Part shown: piece after piece, positions 27,562 to 37,610 of the stretch
Layout: each line of letters begins with the position of its first letter
Position numbering within the stretch: position 1 is the first letter of the stretch
Source: Acinetobacter sp. ANC 3813
Lineage (GTDB): Bacteria > Pseudomonadota > Gammaproteobacteria > Pseudomonadales > Moraxellaceae
Direction of reading: 5' to 3'
Assembly (NCBI RefSeq): GCF_002135435.1
Contig: NZ_NEGK01000006.1
Span: 62,001 to 126,000, forward strand
Length of the DNA stretch: 64,000 nt
Position numbers and translations under genes: made by a program
Notes under the pieces: model-generated
Told to the model about the DNA's origin: nothing
The model's database searches: none
Seen by the model: only the letters and a program-made list of their open reading frames with translations

Positions 27562-27786
27562 ACGCACTGCCCCATCTGCATTAAATGATCAATTGCCTGC
27601 TATTTTGCGGAGCTTCAATTTTGAATTCAACCTAGCCTTTTGGTCGGGATACTTCCAAAGTTGCTTCCCAATTGATACAGGCCGCATAAAAAAGCCAATG
27701 ATGGCGATCGGGAAAAATCCCTTAAGTTTTTACAAAATCTATGCTTTGATGGACACAGTTTTGATTTTTCTTTTTTGCAGGTTCAA

Positions 27787-28728
27787 ATGCAGCACCCGAC
27801 TTCAGCTGATATTCAGCGCGTTCACGACTTTCTCACAGATTTGCAGGCCCGTATTTGCGCCGCGCTGGAACAGCAGGAACGTGCAGGCGGCGGCACAGCC
27901 GAATTTATCATTGATGACTGGGAGCGCCCGGAAGGCGGCGGCGGACGTTCACGTGTGCTGCAAAACGGCACAGTGATTGAAAAAGGCGGCGTGATGTTTT
28001 CGCACATCAACATTTCAAAATTACCAGCCTCGGCCACAGCGCGCCACCCGAATATTGCCGGCGCTAAAGCGCAGGCTATGGGTGTATCACTGGTCATTCA
28101 TCCGAAAAATCCGAATGTACCCACCTCACATGCCAATGTGCGTTTATTTGTGGCAGAAAAAGAAGGCCAAGACCCAATCTGGTGGTTTGGCGGCGGTTTC
28201 GATTTAACGCCTTTTTACCCGAATGATGAAGATGTGCTTTCATGGCATCAAACGGCGCATGATCTCTGTGCCCCGTTTGGCCATGAAGTCTATGCAGAAC
28301 ATAAAAAATGGTGTGATGACTACTTTTATTTAAAGCACCGCGATGAGCAGCGCGGCATTGGCGGCTTATTTTTTGATGATTTGAATCAGTGGGATTTTGA
28401 AACCTGCTTTAAATATATGCAGGCGGTAGGCAATGGTTATTTAGAGGCTATATTGCCTATTTTCCAGCGCAATCAGGACAAGCCATACAGCGAAGCACAG
28501 CGTGACTTCCAGCTGTACCGCCGCGGCCGCTATGTCGAATACAATTTAGTGTATGACCGCGGCACCTTATTCGGCCTGCAAACAGGCGGACGCATTGAAT
28601 CCATTTTAGTCAGTATGCCGCCGCTGGCGGGCTGGTCTTACCGTCCTGAGTGGGATGCGCAATCGGCAGAGAAAAAACTGACTGATTATTATCTCAAACC
28701 GCTGGATTGGCTGAAGGAACTAAAATAA
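27787..28728 (+). CDS. hemF: Oxygen-dependent coproporphyrinogen III oxidase HemF
   Basis: 313 residues. Family signatures are clear: [59 protein letters not shown] and [16 protein letters not shown]. HemF uses O2 to convert coproporphyrinogen III to protoporphyrinogen IX. ATG at 27787 is used rather than the TTG four codons upstream; AGG lies five bases before it. I looked for an ANR/FNR box (TTGAT-N4-ATCAA) in the 225-base gap to hemN and found only half-sites. Confidence 0.96.
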   Translation: MQHPTSADIQRVHDFLTDLQARICAALEQQERAGGGTAEFIIDDWERPEGGGGRSRVLQNGTVIEKGGVMFSHINISKLPASATARHPNIAGAKAQAMGVSLVIHPKNPNVPTSHANVRLFVAEKEGQDPIWWFGGGFDLTPFYPNDEDVLSWHQTAHDLCAPFGHEVYAEHKKWCDDYFYLKHRDEQRGIGGLFFDDLNQWDFETCFKYMQAVGNGYLEAILPIFQRNQDKPYSEAQRDFQLYRRGRYVEYNLVYDRGTLFGLQTGGRIESILVSMPPLAGWSYRPEWDAQSAEKKLTDYYLKPLDWLKELK

Positions 28729-28765
28729 GCCGTCAATTCATTTTGGGATTATGTTCTCTATATTT

Positions 28766-28796
28766 AAAAAGCCTTCTTCTGGAGGCTTTTATTTTG
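28766..28796 (+). terminator. Terminator after hemF
   Basis: AAAGCCT/AGGCTTT hairpin followed by TATTTT, about 40 bases after the stop codon. Confidence 0.75.
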
Positions 28797-29101
28797 CGAG
28801 AAGCTTTAATGTTATGTGACTAAAAATTGACATCAGACTCTCCGGCCTCATCCATCAAGCAATTTAATTTTTCAATTGATCCAGCACTTTAGCGCCTATT
28901 GCATAGCGTCACATTTTAATCAATGATTGAGAAATCCATTTGCAAAACTTAACGTCTCCTGACATTTATATGACTTGATAGCTTATTAATTTTTCAAGAA
29001 ATTTACCCTTTACGCCATGGGTCGTGTAAGATCATTACAGCCGCAGAAAGAACATCTGCACTCTGCAAATTCCCTCTTGAAAGCCAATGAGGTGCAAGCC
29101 C
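28797..29101. other. Intergenic stretch before the small membrane gene
   Basis: About 300 AT-rich bases with no supported ORF. It ends with a strong GAGGTG ribosome binding site for the gene at 29102. A promoter presumably lies here, but I cannot place it with confidence. Confidence 0.4.
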
Positions 29102-29308
29102 ATGAATACTCAAAAAATTAGCCTGACAGCACTGCTATTTTGGAGCTTCGCCGCTACTTTACTGGGTGCAATCAGCACAGCAGTTTTTTCAGAAACCGCA
29201 TTTAATGATAATTTTGCGTTCAGCATGATGGTGCTGGCTTGCGCAGGTATTGTCATCAGCACCGCACTGCTCATGGTGGATGCCGTACTGGCTGTATGCA
29301 ATCCCTAA
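29102..29308 (+). CDS. Small two-span membrane protein, unknown
   Basis: 68 residues. Two hydrophobic segments are visible: ALLFWSFAATLLGAISTAVF (about 8-27) and FSMMVLACAGIVISTALLMV (about 38-57), joined by an acidic loop. The frame is open from ATG 29087, but GAGGTG seven bases before ATG 29102 fixes the start. I do not recognise a family. It lies upstream of aroE on the same strand with about 110 bases between, and could be cotranscribed. Confidence 0.65.
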   Translation: MNTQKISLTALLFWSFAATLLGAISTAVFSETAFNDNFAFSMMVLACAGIVISTALLMVDAVLAVCNP

Positions 29309-29415
29309 TCGCAGCTCAAACTCAAAAATTCCCCGCCTTAATTTTAGATTAGCGCTTTAGAGCACCCGCAATTTGCCGTATATTGATGCACATTTCTCCA
29401 CATGGAACTTGTGCG

Positions 29416-30204
29416 ATGAGCAAGCAATTTGCCGTAATAGGCAACCCCATTGAACAATCCCGCTCTCCTGAACTGCACCACGCTTTTGCAGCCAAAACCG
29501 GCATTGATTTGAACTACAGCAAACGCTTAGCGCCCATCGATGGCTTTGATGCCAGCATGCAGGAATTCTTTGCCCAAGGCGGCTCAGGCATGAATGTCAC
29601 AGTTCCCTTCAAAGAACAAGCGTTTGCTGCCTGTGCGGTACTGACAGAACGGGCTAAAATTGCCAAAGCTGTAAATACCCTGTGGATGCAGGATGGACAG
29701 CTGCATGGCGACAATACTGATGGGCAAGGTCTGGTCGAAGCCATTCAAGCGCTGGACTGGAATCTCAGTCAAACCGATATTTTGATTATTGGCGCTGGCG
29801 GTGCGACCCGCGGTGTGATTTATCCACTAGTCAAAGCGGGCGCAAAAAAAATTGTGATTGCCAACCGTACCCTTGCCCGTGCTGAACAGCTGGTTGCAGA
29901 TTTAAAAGATGCTGTTCCAGAGGCAGAACTTAGCGCTATTGGGCTTAATGAGCTGCAAGGCAATTTTGACATTGTCATTAATGCCACATCTGCCAGCTTA
30001 AGCGGAGATGCACTAGAACTGCCTATTGCCTTACAGTTTAAACAGGCCTATGAAATGGCTTATGGCAAACCTTCCAGCTTTTTAGATCAAGCCAAAGCGC
30101 GTGCTGTACCGACCTCAGAAGGCTTTGGCATGCTGGTTGGTCAAGCCATTGAATCTTTCCGAATCTGGAATGGTGTCAAACCCAATTTAAAAGAGTTCCT
30201 TTAA
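29416..30204 (+). CDS. aroE: Shikimate dehydrogenase
   Basis: Reduces 3-dehydroshikimate with NADPH in aromatic amino acid synthesis. 262 residues. Substrate motif GNPIEQSRSPELHHAFA, catalytic Lys in NVTVPFKEQA, the NADPH loop GAGGATRGV followed by ANRTLARAEQL, and the C-terminal TSEGFGMLVGQA are all present. An upstream in-frame ATG (29383) would add 11 residues with no counterpart in the family, so ATG 29416 is chosen. In some relatives aroE sits next to hemF; here one small gene lies between. Confidence 0.95.
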   Translation: MSKQFAVIGNPIEQSRSPELHHAFAAKTGIDLNYSKRLAPIDGFDASMQEFFAQGGSGMNVTVPFKEQAFAACAVLTERAKIAKAVNTLWMQDGQLHGDNTDGQGLVEAIQALDWNLSQTDILIIGAGGATRGVIYPLVKAGAKKIVIANRTLARAEQLVADLKDAVPEAELSAIGLNELQGNFDIVINATSASLSGDALELPIALQFKQAYEMAYGKPSSFLDQAKARAVPTSEGFGMLVGQAIESFRIWNGVKPNLKEFL

Positions 30205-30214
30205 GTCTAGCCAT

Positions 30215-30245
30215 AAAAAAAGAACCTCCGAGAAGGTTCTTTTTT
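30215..30245. terminator. Bidirectional terminator between aroE and the lipoprotein gene
   Basis: AGAACCT/AGGTTCT-type hairpin (two mismatches) with seven A on the left and six T on the right, serving both convergent genes. Confidence 0.85.
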
Positions 30246-30272
30246 ATTTCAAAATATTGAAACCATGCCCAG

Positions 30273-32753
30273 TTATTTCGGCATATGTGTCAGCACATCG
30301 CGATACACAATACGGTAAATAGACTGATCAAATAACTCCGTATCATCTGCACTCAGATTACGCAGAGACTGCTCAGATAATTTATTATTTAGATCATCTG
30401 TAAATGCCTGCGCCACAATCTGTGCAGCTTTCGGCAGCTGCTGTTTCTGCTCAGCGCTGAGCTCATATTCATCAGCAAAACGCTCTGCATAATACACAGC
30501 AAATACCGCCTGACGGGTTTTATGCTGTTTAATGTGCTTGGTCCAATCACGCTGCTCTAAATAGTCTTCCGTTGCGTCATCAACAATCTGCTTTACCGCA
30601 TAGCCCATAGACGCAAAACTGTCACTATTTTTCAGCTGATGCTTATCCGCCAGCTGATTTAAACGCACCAAGGCAGCGCCCTTCGGCTTGCTCAAGTCTT
30701 CATTAAAATGATAGGCAGACAATTCTGCAATTTCATTCAATTCAGCTGCCGTATAGTGCTTGCCCAGCTCTGTTTGTTTAACAACTGCATATAGACCAAA
30801 CACAGCTTGATAAGTTTTGAGCCAAGAATCCGTTTTCTGATACGTGTCCAGTGCGATTTGACTTAATAGCTCATCCGCTGTTTTCTGCTCCTGCATTTTC
30901 TGCACAGTTTCAACCGCGGCATCAGCAGATGAACTTGCACCTAACGTCCCCAGCAGATCTTTAGACAGGCGTTCTAGCAATGAACCTTTAGAGGCCTCTT
31001 CAATTGATTTAGCATTTTTCATCAGCTGGCGGTCAATGGCTTTGGCATGCCCATAATTACTGATTTGGTTGGTGCTGCTGAAACGGAATTCGCCAAATCG
31101 ATCATCCTGTTTCACTACAGCATAATCGAGACTCAATAAACGTCCGGCCTGATCTAGGCCGACATCGATAGTCAGTGGAATGCTATATTCCTGATCCTTT
31201 TTCAGCGCTAGCTGAATTTCTGCCTGATGCTTCTGCCACAGCTCTTTAAAGCCCTGAGCATCCGTCAATTGCTGTGACTGCGCTGCCAAAAACAATGGCT
31301 TCAGCTGTTCAAAAGCGGACAATTGCGCCGCATCTGCAACAGCGCCTTCACGTAATGCATCACCTTCAGCCGCAGCTGGCTTTTTAAATAGGTCAATCCC
31401 ATACCACTCACGGCAAAGCGTAAAGTATCCTGCCGGCACTTTAGCCGCGTTTACCAAAGCCTTGCAGGCTACATCAGAAATCCCGCCAGCTTCCTGATCA
31501 GTTTCTTCTGCTTCAGCTGCAGCATCCACGGGACCGTTTTTAGACTCAGAACTGCTGTAAGCATCGCATTCATCTGCTGCGCAAGCAGCTGCAGCAGCGG
31601 CATCGGCTGCGGTATATCCCTCGCCTGCATCTTCAGCTTCTACTACGTCCTCAGCCTCTGCTTCCTGCTCGTCACTGTGGTACATATCTGCGTGCGCTTT
31701 CATTTGCACCAGCTCATCTACACGCGCTGCAGACTTATAGGCTGCAATCTCCAGCTGCTCCTCGGCAGATCCGGTTTCGACGTCAGCATCTTCACTGGCA
31801 GGCGCTGGAGCTTCTTCTGCATATTCCGCCTGAACTGCGCCTGCATCCTGCTGGCTGAATTTCTGACCTTTCACTTGCTCCGTATAATAGGGTTCGTTTA
31901 CCACATCAAACAGGCCCATTTGCAAGAATACATTCTGCAATGTGCCCTGATAACGGATTTTACGCGTCAGCCCCTGCTGCTGATCCTGTGCCGTCAAGGG
32001 CAAGAGACTGAGCTGATTGCTTTCTGCCAATGCATAAGGCACGGCATTCATTTGCTTTAAATAGACGGCTAGGTTTTTAAAATTAATCTGATTAAATTCA
32101 TCTTTATATTTAGACAAATCCACATAAGCGTAGGAAGACTGGCTTTCACGGTTCACTAAAAAAGGCATAAACGCAAAATAATTGGTATACAGCTTCAATT
32201 CATTAAAATCGACAATAAATGGCAGCTGCGCCTGCACTTGCAGCGTCGGTTTCAAATATTTTAAATTAAAATTCAGGGCAGCCAATTTTTGGCGGTAATT
32301 CACCGAACCGTCATAACTGAACTGCACATCATTCAGCACAGCAAAAATGCTTTCTCCTGCACTGGCGCTTGAACTTTCACGCGCTCCAAGAAAATAACCA
32401 TAAGGATCCAGCTCCATAGCCACGGCATCATACAGCTGATTTTTTTCTTTCTGGCTCAGCTGGACTTTGCTGACTTTCAGCGCCTGATCAATCTGTTTTT
32501 TCTGATCCGCATTTAAGCTCTTCGCGGCCTGCTTTTTAGCTGGTGTATCCGCTTCCATTTTTTGATGCTGTGTGGTCTGCAACGAAAATTGACCCGCCAT
32601 ATCATAGCTGGATGTCTCCAGTATGGCATTTATGCCATTGGCCGCCGATGCTCCCAGCTGTTCGCTGCTGGCTGGAGTGGACTTTATGACATGTTGTGTG
32701 CAAGCGCTTAAGCTCAAACCGAGCAGGCAAAGAGTTAAATATTTCAGACGCAT
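30273..32753 (-). CDS. Large acidic lipoprotein of unknown function
   Basis: About 826 residues. The lipobox LGLSLSACTQ after a basic start MRLKYLTL marks an exported lipoprotein. A middle segment of about 130 residues (roughly 315-445) is low-complexity, rich in Ala, Glu and Asp, with a run AADAAAAAACAADECDA. It separates an N-terminal part with beta-rich text (FAVLNDVQFSYDGSVNYRQK) from a helical C-terminal part rich in Lys and Gln. ATG 32753 is used; a GTG five codons upstream is possible. I recognise no family or catalytic motif. It stands alone, between a terminator and a divergent acyl-CoA dehydrogenase gene. Confidence 0.75.
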   Translation of the reverse strand: MRLKYLTLCLLGLSLSACTQHVIKSTPASSEQLGASAANGINAILETSSYDMAGQFSLQTTQHQKMEADTPAKKQAAKSLNADQKKQIDQALKVSKVQLSQKEKNQLYDAVAMELDPYGYFLGARESSSASAGESIFAVLNDVQFSYDGSVNYRQKLAALNFNLKYLKPTLQVQAQLPFIVDFNELKLYTNYFAFMPFLVNRESQSSYAYVDLSKYKDEFNQINFKNLAVYLKQMNAVPYALAESNQLSLLPLTAQDQQQGLTRKIRYQGTLQNVFLQMGLFDVVNEPYYTEQVKGQKFSQQDAGAVQAEYAEEAPAPASEDADVETGSAEEQLEIAAYKSAARVDELVQMKAHADMYHSDEQEAEAEDVVEAEDAGEGYTAADAAAAAACAADECDAYSSSESKNGPVDAAAEAEETDQEAGGISDVACKALVNAAKVPAGYFTLCREWYGIDLFKKPAAAEGDALREGAVADAAQLSAFEQLKPLFLAAQSQQLTDAQGFKELWQKHQAEIQLALKKDQEYSIPLTIDVGLDQAGRLLSLDYAVVKQDDRFGEFRFSSTNQISNYGHAKAIDRQLMKNAKSIEEASKGSLLERLSKDLLGTLGASSSADAAVETVQKMQEQKTADELLSQIALDTYQKTDSWLKTYQAVFGLYAVVKQTELGKHYTAAELNEIAELSAYHFNEDLSKPKGAALVRLNQLADKHQLKNSDSFASMGYAVKQIVDDATEDYLEQRDWTKHIKQHKTRQAVFAVYYAERFADEYELSAEQKQQLPKAAQIVAQAFTDDLNNKLSEQSLRNLSADDTELFDQSIYRIVYRDVLTHMPK

Positions 32754-32905
32754 AATTTGTTTTAACACCCAGTTTATTTATAGTTTAATTGTAAAAATTG
32801 ATCTAAAGACCTACATTGAATTTATCAGATAATGATGAAAAATCAGATTGCTTTAAATTCCAAATTCGCATTTCTGACATTTTTCTCAGGCTGTGCTATC
32901 AATGT

Positions 32906-32936
32906 AATTTGATCATTATTGTGAATAATCAAATCA
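32906..32936. promoter_or_regulatory. Imperfect inverted repeat upstream of the acyl-CoA dehydrogenase
   Basis: TTTGATCATTATT and AATAATCAAAT flank GTG about 50 bases before the start codon. The position suits a repressor operator, possibly of a fatty-acid regulator, but no regulator gene is adjacent. Confidence 0.35.
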
Positions 32937-32981
32937 TCGACCCGAATAATCCAAAACTATTTTTAAATTAGGATTAACACT

Positions 32982-34805
32982 ATGCCTGCTTATAAAGCTC
33001 CTTTACACGACATTCGTTTTTTAATGAATGAAGTGCTTGATTACCCTGCGCATTACGCAACTTTATCAAACGGTGATGCTGCTGACGCCGATACTGTCGA
33101 CATGATTTTGGAAGGCGCAGCGGATTTTTGTGAAAATATTCTGTCTCCGCTGAATCAAACTGGCGATGAAGAAGGCTGCCAATTTGACAATGGCGATGTA
33201 AAAACGCCAAAAGGTTTTAAGGAAGCATATGACCAGTTCGTGCAAGGCGGCTGGCAAGGTCTTTCTTTCCCTGAAGAGTTTGGCGGTCAAAACCTGCCGC
33301 AATCGCTGAACCTGATTAAATCAGAAATGATGGGTACAGCAAACTGGTCATTCCAGATGTACCCGGGCCTCAGCGTAGGCTGTATTAACACCATCATGCA
33401 GTTTGGTACAGATGAGCAAAAAAATCTGTATTTGCCTAATCTGGTTGCAGGTACGTGGTCTGGCACCATGTGCTTAACTGAACCTCAGTGCGGTACAGAC
33501 TTAGGCCAAGTCAAATCTAAAGCGGAAGCCAATGTTGACGGCACATATGCAATCAGCGGCACAAAAATCTTCATCTCTGCGGGTGAGCACGACTTAACAG
33601 ACAATATTATTCATATTGTCCTTGCACGCCTTCCAGATGCGCCTGCCGGCACCAAAGGCATTTCATTGTTTATCGTTCCGAAATTCAATGTCAATGCTGA
33701 CGGTTCAATTGGCGAACGCAACCCAGTGACTTGCGGTTCAATCGAACACAAAATGGGGATCCGCGCGTCTGCAACTGCAGTGCTGAACTTTGACGGTGCG
33801 AAAGGCTTCCTGATTGGCGAGCCGAACAAAGGCCTGCACGCGATGTTCACATTTATGAACACTGCGCGTATTGGTACTGCAATTCAAGGAATCGCGCATG
33901 CTGAATTGGCATTCCAAGGCGCATTGCCTTATGCCAAAGACCGCATGTCTATGCGCGCGCTGTCTGGTAAAAAAGATCCAGATAAAGTTGCAGATGCCAT
34001 TATTCACCATGCTGACGTACGCCGCATGCTGTTAACTCAAAAAGCGATCGCTGAAGGCGGCCGTTCAATGATTTATTATGCAGCGCAAATTGCCGACAAA
34101 ATGGCGGATGCTTTAACCCGCGGCGATACCGCTGCATTTGAAGCGCACGATGACCACTTAGGCTTCTATACCCCAATCCTGAAAGGCTTCTTAACGGAGC
34201 TGGGCTACGAAGCTGCCAACCACGGCATGCAGGTTTACGGCGGCCACGGCTACATTAAAGAATGGGGTATGGAACAAATTGTTCGTGACTCTCGCATCTC
34301 TACACTGTACGAAGGCACCACAGGCGTACAAGCACTGGATTTAATTGGCCGTAAAGTATTACTCAGCTCTAAAGGCAAAGTGATCCGTGATTACACAGCA
34401 GAAATTTTAAAATTCTGCGGACAGCATGCACGCAACAAATATATGCGCCGTTTTGCATGGGATTTAACAAAACTTTGCGCACAGTGGAATGCACTGACTG
34501 TCCGCATTATGCTGGCTGCACGTAAAGACCGTGACATCGTGTCTTCTGCTTCTGTCGATTTCTTAATGTTCTCTGGCTACGTGATGATGGCTTACTTCTG
34601 GGCGCAGCAAGCAGCTGTAGCTTCTGCCAGATTGGCGGCCGGCGAAGGTCAGGAAACACCAGAGTTCTACAAGGCAAAAATTAAAGTGGCTGATTTCTAC
34701 TTTGAACGTATGCTGCCGCGCACTCAAGGCCATGCGGAAGCTATGGTCAATCCATCAAAGACCATGACCTCTTTGGCGCCTGAGCATTTCAGCTTTGATT
34801 ACTAA
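32982..34805 (+). CDS. Acyl-CoA dehydrogenase
   Basis: 607 residues, the long form with an extra N-terminal segment (PAYKAPLHDIRFLMNEVLDY) and a C-terminal extension (about 470-607). FAD/substrate motifs: MCLTEPQCGTDLGQVKSKA, ISAGEHDLT, and YEGTTGVQALDLIGRK, where the Glu is the catalytic base. It performs the first, FAD-linked oxidation of beta-oxidation and passes electrons to ETF. The long form is often active on long-chain acyl-CoA, but the substrate here is not shown. A possible operator lies upstream and a strong terminator follows, so it is monocistronic. Confidence 0.92.
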   Translation: MPAYKAPLHDIRFLMNEVLDYPAHYATLSNGDAADADTVDMILEGAADFCENILSPLNQTGDEEGCQFDNGDVKTPKGFKEAYDQFVQGGWQGLSFPEEFGGQNLPQSLNLIKSEMMGTANWSFQMYPGLSVGCINTIMQFGTDEQKNLYLPNLVAGTWSGTMCLTEPQCGTDLGQVKSKAEANVDGTYAISGTKIFISAGEHDLTDNIIHIVLARLPDAPAGTKGISLFIVPKFNVNADGSIGERNPVTCGSIEHKMGIRASATAVLNFDGAKGFLIGEPNKGLHAMFTFMNTARIGTAIQGIAHAELAFQGALPYAKDRMSMRALSGKKDPDKVADAIIHHADVRRMLLTQKAIAEGGRSMIYYAAQIADKMADALTRGDTAAFEAHDDHLGFYTPILKGFLTELGYEAANHGMQVYGGHGYIKEWGMEQIVRDSRISTLYEGTTGVQALDLIGRKVLLSSKGKVIRDYTAEILKFCGQHARNKYMRRFAWDLTKLCAQWNALTVRIMLAARKDRDIVSSASVDFLMFSGYVMMAYFWAQQAAVASARLAAGEGQETPEFYKAKIKVADFYFERMLPRTQGHAEAMVNPSKTMTSLAPEHFSFDY

Positions 34806-34820
34806 GTTTGAATTAAATTA

Positions 34821-34844
34821 AAGAGCGCTTCGGCGCTCTTTTTT
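34821..34844 (+). terminator. Terminator after the acyl-CoA dehydrogenase
   Basis: Perfect AAGAGCGC-TTCG-GCGCTCTT hairpin with a UUCG-type tetraloop and a T run. Confidence 0.9.
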
Positions 34845-35056
34845 GGTCTGATTCATACATGACATTCAAACTTTCATACTGACAAGACCACAGCCTAACC
34901 CTATCCAAACTGCACCATCACATTTTAATTTAGACTTGGTCCTACAGCAGCCCATTGACCAAAAATACTCAAAAAATTGTCCGTATGCATCATGGTATGC
35001 TGTGTTGACGCGTCCTAATATAAATTCACTTCTGCTAAAAAAAATAAAGGCCAGAA

Positions 35057-36142
35057 ATGAGTTTTAATCAACACCTATCCGCAGTCAGCGGCCTAATGAG
35101 GTTTTTACATAAATTCGGCATCACAATATTCTTTGCGGTCGTTGCGCTGATCAGTCTGACAAAAACGGTGAAAGCTAAAAACATCATCACCAGCTATCAA
35201 GACCAGCAGGCTTGGCGGGACATTGAACAGTATTTACCGCCAGAGTTTCATATTGCACCTGAGCAGCTGCCGCAGGAAGAGTGGATGCCATGGCGTGGAC
35301 ACCAACTGCATTTAGATACTTACCGCAACCCGCAAGCGAAAATCAAAGTCATTTTGTTTCATGGCGTAGGCACCAATGGCCGTCAAATGACCATGATTTT
35401 AGGCAAACCCTTGGCTGACCGCGGATATGAAACTATTGCTGTGGATCTGCCGGGCTATGGCCTGACGCAAATCGCCAAAGACCGCCCGATCCGCTATGAA
35501 GACTGGGTACAGGCGGGCAGCGATTTAATCGACCAAGAACTGCAGCGCGATACACGCCCCATTGTACTGTATGGCCTAAGCGCAGGCGGCATGCTGAGCT
35601 ATCATATTGCAGCCAAAAATCGAAAGGTAAAGGCCATAAGCGGTATGACTTTTTTAGACACCCGCAATTCTAATGTTAGAGACATCGTCGCCAGAAACTT
35701 GTTCATAAGCCGTGTTGGCACGCCCGTAACACATCTGGCTGCCAAAACACCTTTGGCTTCGATTCGCATCCCTATGCATTTGGCCAGCAAGATGAATACC
35801 TTGGTCAACAACAAGCAGGCTTTAAAAGTCTTTTTAAAAGATAAAAGTTCAGCGGGAAATTCAGTGTCCTTAAGCTTTTTAGATTCTTATCTGCACTATC
35901 AACCAGAGCTGGAGGCTGCCGATTTTAATGTGTGCCCTATCCTACTCACCCAGCCCGAACAAGACCGCTGGACACCGCTGTCCTTAAGTACGCCTTTTTT
36001 AAACCGTATTCAGCATGTGCCAGTCACAACCGTGATACTGCAAAATGCGGGTCATTACCCTTTAGAACTGCCCGGACTGGCTCAAATGGTTGATGCTATA
36101 GATAGCTTTTACCGCAGCAGTGTCAATTCAGCTGAAAAATAA
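35057..36142 (+). CDS. Alpha/beta hydrolase with N-terminal membrane anchor
   Basis: 361 residues. A hydrophobic helix near the N-terminus (ITIFFAVVALISL, about 22-34) suggests a membrane anchor or signal. The hydrolase core has the oxyanion segment ILFHGVGTNGRQ (about 98-109), the nucleophile elbow LYGLSAGGML (about 175-184) and the terminal His in NAGHYPLELPG (about 332). The acid residue is probably in EQDRWTPLS. A lipase or esterase role is likely, with the substrate unknown. It has a weak ribosome binding site (AAAGGCCAGAA) and is an isolated gene. Confidence 0.8.
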   Translation: MSFNQHLSAVSGLMRFLHKFGITIFFAVVALISLTKTVKAKNIITSYQDQQAWRDIEQYLPPEFHIAPEQLPQEEWMPWRGHQLHLDTYRNPQAKIKVILFHGVGTNGRQMTMILGKPLADRGYETIAVDLPGYGLTQIAKDRPIRYEDWVQAGSDLIDQELQRDTRPIVLYGLSAGGMLSYHIAAKNRKVKAISGMTFLDTRNSNVRDIVARNLFISRVGTPVTHLAAKTPLASIRIPMHLASKMNTLVNNKQALKVFLKDKSSAGNSVSLSFLDSYLHYQPELEAADFNVCPILLTQPEQDRWTPLSLSTPFLNRIQHVPVTTVILQNAGHYPLELPGLAQMVDAIDSFYRSSVNSAEK

Positions 36143-36214
36143 TCTTTAATTCTATGCCCGCCTGAACTGGAGCTTTGGGCTGGAAAATTGGCTTCCTCCA
36201 TACTGCAAACACTA

Positions 36215-36232
36215 ATTAAGATATATCTTAAT
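36215..36232. promoter_or_regulatory. 18-base perfect palindrome, probable operator
   Basis: ATTAAGATATATCTTAAT is perfectly self-complementary and lies about 100 bases before the Bcr/CflA transporter start. MarR- and TetR-type repressors of efflux genes bind sites of this size; no regulator gene is adjacent. Confidence 0.5.
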
Positions 36233-36328
36233 AGCTCTTAATTATGCTAAAATATATCCATTCTTCATGTGTATTGACACATAAAGCGCAATGTTCTCCC
36301 CACCAGTGCTTAAACGGTAGCCGGCAAG

Positions 36329-37504
36329 ATGGTCTCAAAATCTCAAAGTACACTCATTATTGCAGTGCTCGCTCTGCTTTCAATTTTCCCGCCTTTGGCG
36401 ACTGATATGTATTTGCCTGCATTGGGCGCAGTTGCGTCGGATTTAAATACCAATGCCGCTTCTGCTGAATTGTCTTTATCTATTTTCTTTTTAGGTTTAG
36501 CCATTGGTCAACTGATTATGGGGCCGTTAATTGATGGCTACGGCCGTAAAATTCCACTGTTGCTGGGAACTTTGGTCTTTGTCATCACCTCAATAGTTTT
36601 AATTTTTACTCATGATATTCATGCCTTTAATGCCTTACGTTTTTTACAGGCTTTAGGCGCGTGCGCTGGCATGGTGATCAGCCGCGCCATTGTGACTGAT
36701 TTGTATGAAGGTCAGGAAGCGGCCAAAAATATGACGGTTTTAGTCATGCTGATGACCATTGGCCCGATTATATCTCCTACTCTTGGCAGCCTGATTTATG
36801 CAGGATTCGGCTGGCGGACTATTTTTAGCTTAATGACTGTGATTGGCCTGATTGCGTTACTGCTGTCACAAGTGTTTATTCCAGAAACTTTAAGCACTGA
36901 AAAAAGAACACAAAAACCGTTTAAGGAAGCACTGCAAAATGCATCCCTTCTAATCCGTCAACGACGCTTTATTATTCCAGTCCTGACTGCAAGCTTTGTG
37001 CAGGCAGGCATGTTTGCTTTTATCACGGGTTCATCAGGCGTATTTCAGGGCATTTATGGCTTAAATGCGCTTAATTATGGCTTAGCCTTTGCCGTTATTG
37101 CCTTATCGCTGTTTATTTTTGGCAGTATCAATAAAAAACTGCTGGATCATTACCGCCCTGCAAAAATTTTAAGCCTTGGACTGCCTATTTATGCGGTCAT
37201 GGCCTGCATCACAGCTGCCGTATCGGGCTCAGAAAATATTTGGATATTCACCATTCCGCTCTGGTTTACCATCGGTTTTGTCAGCCTGCTGTCTTCCAAT
37301 GCAATCGCTCTAGCGATGGGCGCTGCTGCAGAGCGCGCTGGCGCTGGTTCAGCTGTATTTGGCGTATTCCAATTTGGTATTGCATTTATTGTATCGGGCT
37401 GTGTGGCTGTTGGCGGCTCAAGCAGTGCGTTGCCTATGAGTTTAGGCATCCTGCTGCCAGCCATTCTTGCCTTAATCGTTTGGTCGCTTAAACGTCCTGA
37501 TTAA
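36329..37504 (+). CDS. Bcr/CflA-family multidrug efflux MFS transporter
   Basis: 391 residues with 12 predicted membrane helices. The start LLSIFPPLATDMYLPALGAV is the Bcr/CflA signature, and GPLIDGYGRKIPLLLG is the MFS motif A loop between helices 2 and 3. A motif-C-like stretch MLMTIGPIISPTLGSLI follows. Relatives export bicyclomycin, sulfonamides or chloramphenicol; the substrate is not set here. A perfect palindrome upstream suggests control by a repressor. Confidence 0.9.
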   Translation: MVSKSQSTLIIAVLALLSIFPPLATDMYLPALGAVASDLNTNAASAELSLSIFFLGLAIGQLIMGPLIDGYGRKIPLLLGTLVFVITSIVLIFTHDIHAFNALRFLQALGACAGMVISRAIVTDLYEGQEAAKNMTVLVMLMTIGPIISPTLGSLIYAGFGWRTIFSLMTVIGLIALLLSQVFIPETLSTEKRTQKPFKEALQNASLLIRQRRFIIPVLTASFVQAGMFAFITGSSGVFQGIYGLNALNYGLAFAVIALSLFIFGSINKKLLDHYRPAKILSLGLPIYAVMACITAAVSGSENIWIFTIPLWFTIGFVSLLSSNAIALAMGAAAERAGAGSAVFGVFQFGIAFIVSGCVAVGGSSSALPMSLGILLPAILALIVWSLKRPD

Positions 37505-37551
37505 GTAAAGTGCTACAAACGGGCTTTCACCGCATACCAAACGAATAAAAT

Positions 37552-37578
37552 AAAAGACCGCAATCGCAGTCTTTTATT
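37552..37578. terminator. Bidirectional terminator
   Basis: AAAAGAC-GC/GC-GTCTTTT hairpin between the convergent transporter and the 124-residue gene. Confidence 0.75.
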
Positions 37579-37610
37579 GAATGAAACAAACTTTTTAAAA
37601 TCCCTGCGCC

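Noticed and set aside
27562..27786. ANR/FNR site between hemN and hemF
   Set aside because: Only TTGAT-like half-sites are present, with no matching second half at the right spacing.
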